The translations under genes were made by a program, and so were the position numbers. Of a stretch of DNA of 64,000 nucleotides, positions 48,101 through 54,915 are shown in pieces. The notes beneath the pieces were generated by a model. The model saw only the letters and a program-made list of their open reading frames with translations, was not told the DNA's origin and searched no databases. How positions within the stretch are numbered: the stretch's first letter is position 1; each line of letters begins with the position of its first letter. This DNA is from Actinomycetes bacterium (GTDB taxonomy: Bacteria > Actinomycetota > Actinomycetes > Actinomycetales > Dermatophilaceae), in contig JAEZWF010000033.1 in assembly GCA_023420415.1 (NCBI GenBank), forward strand, positions 295,046 to 359,045, written 5' to 3'.

Positions 48101-51100
48101 GACGGCGACGGCCAACCCGCCGAACCCGGACGACCCGCAGGTGACCGCCAGCGACACCGTGACCACCGCGGTGCCGGGCAAGCCGGCCGTCACCATCGAG
48201 AAAACCGCCTCCGCGCCGACGGTGGCCGGCGGCCGCCTCCCGGCCGTCACCGACGCCGGTGACGCCGTCACCTACACGATCACCGTGCAGAACACGGGCA
48301 CCGTCACGCTCGACCCGGTGCTCGTCACCGACGCCAAGCTCGGTGTGGCCGACGTCGCCTGCGACGGCGTCAGCCGGCTCGCTCCCGGCGACAGCGCGAC
48401 CTGCAGCTTCCGCTACGTGCTCACCCAGGGCGACATCGACGCAGGTGGTGTGGACAACACCGCCTCGGTCGAGGGGACGGCCCCCGACGGCACCGTCGTC
48501 GACTACGAGGACGTCGCCCGGGTCGACCTGCCGCCCACCAGTGCGCTGACCCTCGCCAAGACCGCGTCCGCGGTCGTCGACAACGACGGCAACGGACCCG
48601 ACGCCGGCGACACGATCAGCTACACGTTCTCGGTGACCAACACCGGGGCGACCACCCTGGCACCCGTCACGGTCAACGACAGCCGCCTCGGTGGCACCTT
48701 CGAGTGCGTCGCCACGCTCGCCCCCGGTGACTCGGCCATCTGCACCGGCCCCGCGGCATACGTCCTGACCCAGGCCGACGTCGACTCCGGTGCGGTGACC
48801 AACACGGCCACCGCCACCGGCGACGCCCCGGTGGGCGCGGACCCGACCGACACCTCGAGCGCGACCGTCGACGTCGACAACGTCGCGGTCCTCACCCTCG
48901 ACAAGCAGGCCGGTGCCCCCACCGTCGACCGGGGCCGGCTCGACACGGTGACCGACGCGGGTGACACGATCACCTACCGGTTCACCGTCACCAACGAGTC
49001 GAACCTCACCCTCACCGGGCTGCGCCTGGCCGACCCGCTGCTGGGCGACATCACCTGCGCGGACACCACGCTGCAGGCGCGGGCCACCACGACCTGCACC
49101 GCCGCACCGTACGTCCTCACGCAGGCCGACATCGACCGGGGCCGGGTCGACAACCTCGCGACGGCCACGGCCCAGAACCCGTCGGGTGACGACGTAGCGG
49201 CGTCCGACACCGTGTCGGTGCCGCTCACGGCGCGCAACGGCGTCGAGCTCACCAAGACTGCCGGCGAGCCGACCGTCGACGGTGGCACGCTCCCCACGAC
49301 GACCGACGCCGGTGACACGATCACCTACACCTTCACGGTCAGGAACACCGGTTCGCAGACGCTGTCGCCCGTCACCATCGACGACGACACGCTCGGCCTG
49401 ACGAACTTCGCCTGCAGCGCGTCGCTGGCGCCCGGCGACACCGCCGAGTGCACCGCCACGCTGACCCTCGACCAGGCCGACATCGACCGCGCGGCGGTGA
49501 CCAACACGGCCACGGCGACGGGCACGACGCCGGCCGGCGACACGGTCGACGCGACCGACACGATCACCACGCCGGTCGACGGCGCCCCGGCCCTGGAGTT
49601 CACCAAGTCCGCGTCGGCGATCGTCGACAACGACGGCAACGGTGCGGACGCGGGCGACACGATGACGTTCACCTTCACGGTGCGCAACACCGGTGCCCGC
49701 ACGCTGGGCCCGATCACCGTCGACGACGCCAAGCTCGGCCTGGACGACTTCGCCTGCATCACCACGCTCGCCCCCGGCGACACCGCCACCTGCGAGGCGC
49801 CCACCTACGTCCTCACCCAGGACGACGTCGACGCCGGTGTCGTGGCCAACTCCGCGACGGTGACCGCAGCGGTCGCCGGCAGTGACCCGGTGCAGGACAC
49901 CTCTTCGACGAGGACCCCGATCGACAACCTCGCGACGATGACGCTCGACAAGGTCGCCGGTGACGTGGTGGACGCCAACGGCACCGGTCGCCAGGACGCG
50001 GGCGACACCGTCACCTACACCTTCACGGTCGCCAACACCTCCAACCTGACCCTCACGGGGGTGGCGATCAGCGACCCGATGCTCGGTGCCGTCACCTGCC
50101 CGTCGACCACGCTGGCGGCGCGCGCGGAGATGACGTGCACCGCTGCGGCATACGTCCTCACCCAGGGCGACATCGACCGGGGTCGTGTCGACAACACGGC
50201 CACCCTCACGGCCACGTCGCCGCAGGGCCCGGTCACCCCGGTCGACGCCACGGAGGCCGTCGAGCTCGCCCCGGTCAGCTCGATGACGTTGGTCAAGAAC
50301 GCCGGTGCGCTCGTCGACCTCGATGACAACGGTCCGGACGCTGGCGACACGGTCAGCTACTCGTTCACCGTCACCAACACCGGGGCCACCACGCTCGACC
50401 CCGTCACCGTGAGCGACCCGCTGCTCGAGCTGTCGGGTATGCCGTGTGGCAACGTGCCGCTCGCACCCGGCCAGTCGCGCACGTGCCCGGCTCCGCAGCC
50501 GTACGTGCTGACCCAGGCGGACGTCGACCGCGGGTCGGTGAGCAACACCGCGACCGGCACGGGAACCCCGCCCGCGGGCGCCGACCCGGTGACGGCGTCC
50601 GACGACGAGACCGTCACCTTCGAGCCGCGGTCGGCGCTGACGCTGACCAAGAACGACTCGGCGGTGCGCGACCTCGACGGCAACGGCGCCGACGCCGGTG
50701 ACGCGATCGACTACACGTTCACGGTCACCAACACCGGTGCCACGACGTTGGCTCCGGTCACCATCGACGACCCGCTGCTGGGCCTCGACAACTTCGTCTG
50801 CGTGGCCAGCCTCGCGCCCGGTGACACGGCCACGTGCCCGGCCCCCGCGGCATACACGCTCACGCAGGACGACGTCGACAACGGCTCGGTGCGCAACGTC
50901 GCCACGGCGACCGGCGACGCCCCGCAGGGCACCGACCCGGAGGCGACCGACGACGTCACGACCGACCTCGACAACGTCGCCACCCTGGTGCTCACCAAGA
51001 CCGCCGGTGCCCCGACCACGGCCGGTGGCCGACTGCCCGACGCCACCGACGCGGGCGACACGGTGACCTACACGTTCACGGTGGAGAACACCTCCAACCT

Positions 51101-54100
51101 GACCGTGCAGGGCATCGCCGTCACCGACCCCAAGCTCTCCGGGGTCACCTGTGAGGCGACGACGCTCGCACCGCGCACCAGCACCACGTGCACCGCGGCG
51201 CCGTACGTCCTCACCCAGGCCGACATCGACGCGCTGCGGGTCGACAACACCGCGACGGTCGCCGGCACCACCACCCAGGGTGAGCCGGTCAGCGACGACT
51301 CGACCGAGGTCGTGACCATCGAGGCCGCCGACTCGATCGCGCTGCAGAAGACGGCCGGTCCGGTCGTCGACGGCGACCGCAACGGCCCCGACGCCGGCGA
51401 CACGATCACCTACACCTTCACCGTGACCAACACCGGCAGCCGCACGCTGGCGCCGGTGACGGTCGACGACGCCCGCATCGGCGTCGAGGACATCCAGTGC
51501 GCGGCGACGCTGGCGGCCGGTGAGTCCGTGGAGTGCAGCGCGACCTACACCCTCACCCAGGCCGACGTCGACGCCGCCACCGTGACCAACACCGCCACCG
51601 CCACGGGCACGCCGCCCAGCGGTGACCCGGTCGCGGGCAGCGGGTCGGAGACGACGACCTTCACGCCGGTCAACGCGGTCACCATCACCAAGAACGCCTC
51701 GCCGGTCATCGACCTCGACGGCAACGGCGCCGACGCCGGTGACGAGATCCGCTACGACTTCACGGTCCAGAACACCGGTGCCCAGACGCTGTCACCGGTC
51801 ACCATCGACGACGCGAAGCTCGACCTCGCCGGGTTCGTGTGCGCGGCGACGCTGGCCCCCGGTGAGACCGCCACCTGTGAGGCGCCGCAGGCCTACGTCC
51901 TGACCCAGGACGACGTCGACGCCGGTGTCGTCACCAACACGGCGGAGGTCACCGGCGGCACGCCGACCGGCCCGGCCGTCACGGACACCGACGGCACCAC
52001 CACGGACCTCGACAACGTCGCCGCCGTGGTGCTCGAGAAGACCGCCGGCCCCGTGGTCGACGCCAACGGCTCGGGCCGCCAGGACGCCGGTGACACCGTC
52101 ACCTACCAGTTCACCGTGACGAACAGCTCGAACCTCACGCTGCGCCAGCTCGCCGTCAGCGACCCGATGCTCGCCGACGCCGGCATCGCCGTCGACTGCC
52201 CGGCGACGTCGCTGGCACCGGGTGCCTCGATGACGTGCACGGCCGACGCCTACGTCCTCACCCAGACGGACATCGACCGCGGGCGCGTGGACAACCGAGC
52301 CACCGTGGACGGTGTCGACCCCGCCGGTACGCCGGTCGAGTTCAACGACACCGAGGCCGTCGTGCTCGACGCGGTCGGCGGGCTCACCGTGGCCAAGAGC
52401 GCCGGCGACATCGTCGACGCCAACGCCAGCGGGCGGGTCGACGCGGGCGACACGATCACCTACTCCTTCCGGGTCGAGAACACCGGTGCGACAACCCTCG
52501 ACCCGGTCACCGTCACCGACGCCAAGCTGGGCCTCGCGGGTATGCCGTGTGGTGACGGCGCGCTGGCCCCCGGCCAGTCGCGCACGTGCTCCGCGCCGGC
52601 ATACGTCCTCACCCAGGACGACGTGGACGCCGGCTCGGTCCGCAACTCGGCGACCGCGACCGGCCAGCCGGTCGGAGGCGGCACCCCCGTGACGTCCGAG
52701 CCGTCGACCGTCACCACCCCGGTGGAGGCGCCCAGCTCGATCTCGCTGGTCAAGACCGGCGGTTCGGTGCAGGACGTCGACGGTGACGGGCGGCCGTCCG
52801 TGGGCGACACGGTGGGCTACACCTTCACGGTGACCAACACCGGTGCCACGACGATCGGCACGGTCACGGTCACCGACGCCAAGCTGGGCCTGACCGACTT
52901 CGCCTGCTCGGCCGGTCCGGTCGCGCCGGGTGCGTCGGTCACCTGCACGGCTCCGCGGGACTACGTCCTCACGCTGGCCGACATCGACGCAGGATCGGTC
53001 GACAACACCGCCACCGCGACCGGCACCCCGGTCCGGCCCGACGGCAGCACCGGAACGCCGGTGACCGCCACCGACGACGAGACGGTCGCACTCGACCGCG
53101 TGTCGGGCCTGACGCTCACCAAGACCGCCGGTGAGGTCACCGACGCCAACGAGTCCGGTCGCCCGGACGCCGGTGACACGATCACCTACACGTTCACCGT
53201 GGAGAACACCTCGAACGGCACCGTCACCGGGGTGCGGCTGAGCGACGCGAAGCTCGGACTGGTCGACGCCCCCTGCGGTGCCACGTCCCTGGCGCCCGGT
53301 GCGACGACCACGTGCACGGCGACCTACACGCTGACGCAGGCAGATGCCGACGCGGGTCGGATCGACAACACGGCCACCGTGACCGGCACCGACTCCTCCG
53401 GTGAGCCGGTCGAGGACTCCGACACCGTGTCCACCCCGGTCGCGGCCGCCGCCTCGATCGACTTCGTCAAGCGGGCGAGCCTGCGGGACGGCGACGCAGA
53501 CGGAAAGGCCGACGTCGGCGAGAGCATCGCCTACACCTTCACCGTCAGGAACACCGGGAACGTGACCGTGACCGGCATCGCCGTCAACGACCCGAAGGTC
53601 GGCACGGTGACCTGCCAGGCCACGACCCTGGCGCCGGGTGAGAGCACCACGTGCACCGCGGCGGAGTATGCCGTGACCCAGGCCGACGTCGACGCCGGCT
53701 CGGTGGACAACACGGCCACCGTCACGGGCACTCCCAGTGGTGGCGGTGAGCCGGTCAGTGGGACCAGCTCGACCGGCACCCCCACCCACCGCGAGAACGG
53801 CATGAGCCTCACCAAGACGGCGACGCTGCTCGACCGTGACGGTGACGGGGTGGCCGACGTCGGCGAGTCCGTCCGCTACGAGTTCGCGGTGACCAACACG
53901 GGCACCACGACCCTCGTCGACATCCGGGTCACCGACCGCATGGTCGGCCTCGACAACGAGCTGTGCAGCGCGGGACCGCTCGCGCCGGGCGAGACGGTCG
54001 AGTGCACCCGACTCACCCGGGTGCACCTCGTGACCGGCTCGGAGGCCGGAGGCGACCCGCTGCGCAACGTCGCGACCGCCACCGGCTCGGAGGTCGGCGG

Positions 54101-54338
54101 TGGCGGCACGGTCGATGACGCCGCGTCGGTGGAGACGCCGACGTCGCCCAGCCCGAACCCGTCGACGCCGGCCCCGCCGACGCCGAGCGAGCCCTTGGCA
54201 TGGACCGGCAGCAACATCCTCGTGATGCTCGGGGTCTCGCTGGTGCTGCTGGCTCTCGGCGTGGTGCTGCTCGGTGCGCGGCGTCGCCTCGTGCCGGTCG
54301 TGGCCCGGGGACGGCACCGGTCGGGCGAGCGCGCCTGA
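36117..54338 (+). CDS. Giant DUF11-repeat surface protein with LAxTG sorting signal
   Basis: 6,073 residues, one uninterrupted frame. GTG start after GGGAGG with 6-nt spacing. Signal peptide around residues 28-60 (LLSFALVLSMLSFAMQVVQA). A first beta domain lies at about 65-180, then a propeller-like region (about 180-430, with GTLWSWSTNGNLYSLASG and SYMYTISAAQL). About 47 tandem DUF11/DUF7507-like units follow (about 430-6000). Each is close to 115 residues and includes YTFTVTNTG, LAPG, TCTAP and YVLTQADVDAG; most carry a Ca-binding-like DxDGNGPDAGD or its variant GGRLPxxTDAGD. The C-terminus is a Pro/Thr/Ser spacer, LAWTG (6027-6031), a membrane helix and an Arg-rich tail, as for class E sortase substrates. 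It is a probable adhesin or cell-surface stalk; the ligand is unknown. Confidence 0.93.
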   Translation: MRVPVDGSKVGAVHLLAWDSARGVRALRRVASLLSFALVLSMLSFAMQVVQATPIQKAQADPSPDGRINLTVTANPSSLPVGGGSVTYTYTVKNNYSGLLYYDSLSDTNCAAISYVSGMSGTAPNQYIPAGGTATFRCTTTVTSSVTSTATASFSSISGTRSTATARTTVNVTIPTISCDTQVWGSDPNGATSANTGYLGTWTQAGGAKRIVSLASLPSASQGTGTVAVGINPATPSLIYYVPRALGTSTTFGGVWVYNVDTGSATQVVGPSAETATARLGFAPDGTLWSWSTNGNLYSLASGSTTWVNHGTFTASGSPVTPSTLSSGDVTFDGLGNMWLVGSAGGTSYMYTISAAQLSGNSVTGTYVGVAGSFTFNGISFDTQGNLYGSARPTSSSSSFYLINKDNGSATPVVGLDGSNGLLGDLASCATPRPQLKVTKTVTPDAATAGGLLTYTIRVENIGQLSATGVTFQDPTPANTTYVSSTLNGTAVPGTSNPWATPRAVQGSGAQAGVLPSGSTATITMVVRVNAPLAAGTSICNQGVGRSTGLTDVPSDNPSVAGATDPTCVEVLAPAITVAKTANPTTVNVSGPVTYTYEVTNSGNEPMRSVTLADDKCANPTLQPADPNTGTGDINGNGLLDLRELWVYTCTQTLSSTTTNTATATGVGATTGLTATDTDQATVTVTRPSLNLTKSGTSVTGPDATGTFTATYRVTVTNSGDGQGSYGPITDTPAYASNLQVTGASWSGQATGNATGAGPFTIGSAGTTISAGATHTYTVRVTFRYTNSTQATTCAGSGTGLYNSASLPAGQEQGATGDNSACIAPPAPPQGQIALTKSIASTVPSPLTGPGQTVNYRFTVTNPGPVELSGVRVNDNRCTPRYSSGDTNGDGLLQPAETWVFTCAYTTTAADVDSGAVTNTATAQGTAANSTTPVTSAPSTATAPIVENPGIDLTKSALGLTDVDGNGPDEGDTITFGFTVRNTGNTTLNAITVTDPMLGTITCPQTSLAPGATMTCTSVTYTVTQPDVDAGAVNNTATARATSARGTAVQDPSSTSTSLARTATISLAKSVAKVTDVNGNYVTDPGDTVQYSFRVTNTGNTTLSSITVNDPKLGGTVTCAAGPLAPGASVTCTPTQTYTVTAADQTAGKVTNTATASATSSAGTATSNQATATVTVATPASLNVTKTQGSVSTVDPTTGRFTVTYTVTVTNSGQTPTTYGALTDTPQFASTIAIDGATWSGPVSGSSSTAGPWVLAPAGTAIGGSTTQTYAVTVTAHSTTTTAATACGGPGTGLYNSVALPAGQEKGATTDNAACVAPPTPPTTSMSLTKSVSSIQDVNGNGLTDAGDKITYSFLVRNTGTVDLTATTVSDPKLAGAGITITCADPVLSPGETTVCAPSAAYTITASDMAAGTVSNTATVTGTPPNNLPKPTATSSTSTPTQTASMTLAKSVGAINDPDGNGRDAGDTVVYTFQVTNTGNTTLSNVVVNDARLGLSGYACGTGTLAPGASRTCTATYTLTQGDINAGSITNTASVVGTPPGGATPVSATGTATLTTTGTNGIELTKTASGVMDANGNGVADAGDEIEYSFSVRNTGTTTLTNVLIDDTKLGQDDLLCTAGPLAPGATAACRTGVVYIITQPDVNAGAVNNTASVTATPPYGTAPTDSDSTTTSIANLASIDLTKTPGQVVDANGSGRVDAGDTVTYTFAVRNTSNVPLSGVVINDAKLGLTNYQCGTGTVDPFQTITCTSPAYRLTQADIDAGRVDNTASVRGTDPNNNTVTDSSTTSVTYTPAASASLVKTGGAVNDLDGNGPDAGDTIVYSFAVTNTGAQSLSTITVSDPKLRLSGYLCSSGPLAPGATVTCQAPTPYVLTQADVDAGRVVNTATTTAVPALGGSVTAQDAETVPVTPRSSLTFDKASRDVVDVDGNGPDAGDTLTYSFTVTNTGAASLSDIRVTDAKLGLNGFVCSAGPLAPGASVTCTSPAYTITQADVDAGQVVNTATVTATPSTGGSVTGSDREVSPLTPVNSMTLTKTGGAVKDVDNSGSPSPGDTIDYTFSVTNTGSATLSNVTVTDTKLGLSGWLCTAGPLAPGATATCAAPVTYRLTQADINAGKVDNTATATAVAASGTSPRASDSETRPVTQVAGIDLTKTASAPTTDGGRLPGSTDAGDTITYTFTVRNTSNVTLTGVTIDDPKLNVTDLTCGTTTLEPGQSTTCTRTYTLTQADVDVLRVDNTATVTGQDPRGADVTDSATVSTPVAPASAVDLVKTGGAPTTANGTDPNRTDAGDTVTYTFRATNTGGTSLSTLTITDPTLGLTDYFCADGSIAPGATVSCTATHILTQAEVDGGRVDNTATVDGTSPTGPVTDTSSTTVTVPQTSSLTVDKRDAGIVDVDGNGADEGDTIRYTFTVTNTGTTTLAPVTVTDTKLDLTDFQCVASLAPGESATCAAPAAYVLTQADVDNGVVRNTVTATGDAATGTDPTATDANEVPITNLASLTLAKDAGPVADTNGSGRLDAGDTVRYTFRVTNTSNVTLTGMTVTDPLLSGTGVGITCPATTLAPGASLTCTSGDYTLTQADIDRGRVDNTATATARNPQGATVSATDPATVELTPASSVRLAKSAGAISDGDGNGPDAGDTITYTFTVTNTGATTVSNPRIADPKLDLRGFACGTTSLAPGASTSCTATYTLTQADVDAGAATNTATVTVDTPTGTATGSDGTTSTVTPRNSIVLTKTAGSIVDADGDGRPSEGDTVEYTFTVQNTGASTLTNVTIDDAKLDLDGFVCTPGPLAPGASTTCQSTKVYALTQDDIDAGTVENTATASATASAGANPSDSDSETLTIDRVTSIAIDKTSGTPTTAGGRLPDVTDAGDTVTYSFTVTNTSNTRLTGVAVSDPMLASAGVAITCPSTSLAPNASMTCTSAPYVLTQGDIDAGRVTNTARVDATSPTGPVTDSDVETRVLAPTSTLALDKTAGPVVDVDGNGPDADDTVTFTFTVTNTGATTVDTVAVTDERINVSGMPCGAGPLAPGASRTCTSPAYVLTQADVDAGGFRNVATVSAVPPGGGTPVTTTDDAVVTVGASPAIAVSKTAGAPTVAAGRLDTVTDAGDTVEFTITVRNTGNVTLSPVRVTDELVGWSGRVCGGDDSLAPGDTTTCTVSHTFTQAEVDAGSVTNAVTATGTTPTGGSVTATDDVTVPLAPTNAVSLTKTASGVRDLDGNGPDAGDTIDYTFTVTNDGSTTLAPVTIDDPMLGLDGFTCAPSLAPGATLTCEAPAAYVLTQADVDAGAVTNAATATGDAPVGADPTDDATTTTAVTNVAVLRLVKTAGTPTVAGGDLPTVTDAGDTVTYTFTVTNDSNLTLTGLEVVDPMLGDVTCRATTLAPRASTTCTAAPHVLTQAEVDAGRVVNTATAGATQPDGTDVSDADTATVTIDGSNSVDLRKTAGAPTVAAGSDSQRTDAGDSVTYTFTVTNTGNQTLTNVTIADARLDVTGLVCAPSLAPGATATCTATYTLTQADLDAGTVRNTATATATPPGGATPVTDDASATTTLPASPGIAIDKVAGEPTVTGGRLGTTTDAGDTITYTLTVTNTGTVTLRDVEITDEKLGLAGVRCSGASTLAPGASTTCTFTYTLAQPDIDAGGVTNVASVTGTPPSGAAVTDSDSARVDIPANNSLTLTKTGSSVRDLDGNGADAGDTISYTFTVTNTGSTALAPVTIDDAKLGLDDFLCVASLAPGASVTCPAPRPYVLTQDDVDNGAVDNTATVSGGAPNGPDATASDDETVDVDNVAVLTLTKTAGTPTTGGGRVGDVTDAGDTITYSFVVTNSSNLTIDDVAVSDPLVGAVTCTQQTLAPGESTTCTAAPYVLTQRDIDAGGVSNTATVRGTDPAGGAVTDTDSALVVIDPSSVLTIDKTASAIDDRDGNGPDAGDRITYSFTVTNTGNTTLSIVTVSDPTLKLTNLQCEAVLSPGESVTCTAPHDITQAEVDRGSITNTATATANPPNPDDPQVTASDTVTTAVPGKPAVTIEKTASAPTVAGGRLPAVTDAGDAVTYTITVQNTGTVTLDPVLVTDAKLGVADVACDGVSRLAPGDSATCSFRYVLTQGDIDAGGVDNTASVEGTAPDGTVVDYEDVARVDLPPTSALTLAKTASAVVDNDGNGPDAGDTISYTFSVTNTGATTLAPVTVNDSRLGGTFECVATLAPGDSAICTGPAAYVLTQADVDSGAVTNTATATGDAPVGADPTDTSSATVDVDNVAVLTLDKQAGAPTVDRGRLDTVTDAGDTITYRFTVTNESNLTLTGLRLADPLLGDITCADTTLQARATTTCTAAPYVLTQADIDRGRVDNLATATAQNPSGDDVAASDTVSVPLTARNGVELTKTAGEPTVDGGTLPTTTDAGDTITYTFTVRNTGSQTLSPVTIDDDTLGLTNFACSASLAPGDTAECTATLTLDQADIDRAAVTNTATATGTTPAGDTVDATDTITTPVDGAPALEFTKSASAIVDNDGNGADAGDTMTFTFTVRNTGARTLGPITVDDAKLGLDDFACITTLAPGDTATCEAPTYVLTQDDVDAGVVANSATVTAAVAGSDPVQDTSSTRTPIDNLATMTLDKVAGDVVDANGTGRQDAGDTVTYTFTVANTSNLTLTGVAISDPMLGAVTCPSTTLAARAEMTCTAAAYVLTQGDIDRGRVDNTATLTATSPQGPVTPVDATEAVELAPVSSMTLVKNAGALVDLDDNGPDAGDTVSYSFTVTNTGATTLDPVTVSDPLLELSGMPCGNVPLAPGQSRTCPAPQPYVLTQADVDRGSVSNTATGTGTPPAGADPVTASDDETVTFEPRSALTLTKNDSAVRDLDGNGADAGDAIDYTFTVTNTGATTLAPVTIDDPLLGLDNFVCVASLAPGDTATCPAPAAYTLTQDDVDNGSVRNVATATGDAPQGTDPEATDDVTTDLDNVATLVLTKTAGAPTTAGGRLPDATDAGDTVTYTFTVENTSNLTVQGIAVTDPKLSGVTCEATTLAPRTSTTCTAAPYVLTQADIDALRVDNTATVAGTTTQGEPVSDDSTEVVTIEAADSIALQKTAGPVVDGDRNGPDAGDTITYTFTVTNTGSRTLAPVTVDDARIGVEDIQCAATLAAGESVECSATYTLTQADVDAATVTNTATATGTPPSGDPVAGSGSETTTFTPVNAVTITKNASPVIDLDGNGADAGDEIRYDFTVQNTGAQTLSPVTIDDAKLDLAGFVCAATLAPGETATCEAPQAYVLTQDDVDAGVVTNTAEVTGGTPTGPAVTDTDGTTTDLDNVAAVVLEKTAGPVVDANGSGRQDAGDTVTYQFTVTNSSNLTLRQLAVSDPMLADAGIAVDCPATSLAPGASMTCTADAYVLTQTDIDRGRVDNRATVDGVDPAGTPVEFNDTEAVVLDAVGGLTVAKSAGDIVDANASGRVDAGDTITYSFRVENTGATTLDPVTVTDAKLGLAGMPCGDGALAPGQSRTCSAPAYVLTQDDVDAGSVRNSATATGQPVGGGTPVTSEPSTVTTPVEAPSSISLVKTGGSVQDVDGDGRPSVGDTVGYTFTVTNTGATTIGTVTVTDAKLGLTDFACSAGPVAPGASVTCTAPRDYVLTLADIDAGSVDNTATATGTPVRPDGSTGTPVTATDDETVALDRVSGLTLTKTAGEVTDANESGRPDAGDTITYTFTVENTSNGTVTGVRLSDAKLGLVDAPCGATSLAPGATTTCTATYTLTQADADAGRIDNTATVTGTDSSGEPVEDSDTVSTPVAAAASIDFVKRASLRDGDADGKADVGESIAYTFTVRNTGNVTVTGIAVNDPKVGTVTCQATTLAPGESTTCTAAEYAVTQADVDAGSVDNTATVTGTPSGGGEPVSGTSSTGTPTHRENGMSLTKTATLLDRDGDGVADVGESVRYEFAVTNTGTTTLVDIRVTDRMVGLDNELCSAGPLAPGETVECTRLTRVHLVTGSEAGGDPLRNVATATGSEVGGGGTVDDAASVETPTSPSPNPSTPAPPTPSEPLAWTGSNILVMLGVSLVLLALGVVLLGARRRLVPVVARGRHRSGERA
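37410..54130 (+). repeat. Array of about 47 DUF11-like coding repeats
   Basis: Units of about 350 bp repeat in tandem. The first four are diverged; from the fifth onward a DxxGNG-DAGD core recurs near each unit start. A distinct unit type, recognised by NTSNLTLTG-like text in place of NTGATTLAP, recurs every third or fourth unit (starts near 41145, 42550, 43605, 44655, 46075, 47485, 48885, 49930, 50980, 52020 and 53100), giving a higher-order period of about 1050 or 1405 bp. Nucleotide identity between units is partial, so expansion is not very recent. Confidence 0.85.
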
Positions 54339-54369
54339 GACAACGCCTGACACAAAACGCCTGAGACAA
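54332..54369 (+). repeat. 12-14 nt tandem repeat carrying the giant gene's stop codon
   Basis: CGCCTGAGACAA (54332), CGCCTGACACAAAA (54344) and CGCCTGAGACAA (54358) follow one another. The first contains the stop of the giant gene. The second supplies an in-frame backup TGA and the third a TGA in another frame. Confidence 0.8.
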
Positions 54370-54416
54370 TCGGCACCACCTGGACGACCACCCCACCCGA
54401 GGAGACAACCCCACCC

Positions 54417-54845
54417 ATGCGTTTGCGCACCACCGCCCTGACCGCCACCTGCGCCATCGGCGTGCTCGCCCTCGGCGCGTGCTCCGGTGACGGCGGGACG
54501 AAGGACCCGACGGTGACGACCGGTCCGACGACCGTGACCGCCAGCCCGCAGACGAGCCAGCCCGCGGGTGCGATCGCGGCGCTCAGCAAGGTGTCGTGCA
54601 AGTTCGGCGACGGGGCGTGGTCGTTCAAGGCCACCCTGAAGAACCCGGACAAGGAGCGCACCACGTTCACGGTGACGGTGGCCGTCGCCAAGACCGAAGG
54701 CGGCACCGTCGTGGGGTCCAAGAAGTTCACCGAGACCCTCGACCCCGGCCAGACCAAGGAGCTCGAGGCGGACAAGTTCGTCAAGGGCAAGCAGAAGGGC
54801 AACACCTGCGTGCCCAGCGCAACCAAGGCGCCCGCCAAGTCCTGA
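54417..54845 (+). CDS. Small secreted lipoprotein, unknown function
   Basis: 142 residues. The N-terminus RLRTTALTATCAIGVLALGAC is a lipoprotein signal with the lipobox LGAC (Cys22). A Thr/Pro-rich linker follows, then one compact beta-type domain: KVSCKFGDGAWSFKATLKNPD, TFTVTVAVAKTEGG and TETLDPGQTKELEADKFVKGK. The alternation and the LDPGQTKEL turn resemble an immunoglobulin-like fold similar to single DUF11-type units, but no family is recognised with confidence. A CACCCGAGGAGA site precedes the ATG. It may be exported to the same envelope as the giant protein encoded just upstream. Confidence 0.75.
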   Translation: MRLRTTALTATCAIGVLALGACSGDGGTKDPTVTTGPTTVTASPQTSQPAGAIAALSKVSCKFGDGAWSFKATLKNPDKERTTFTVTVAVAKTEGGTVVGSKKFTETLDPGQTKELEADKFVKGKQKGNTCVPSATKAPAKS

Positions 54846-54915
54846 CGCGTCCGTCGGGGACGTTCGCCTGACGCACGCCCTTGTCGGGCGCGGGCATCAG
54901 GAGCATCGTGGGGCC

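Noticed and set aside
37410..54130. Regular repeats that might suggest a CRISPR or satellite array.
   Set aside because: The units are about 350 bp, protein-coding, in frame and diverged. They are DUF11-type domains.
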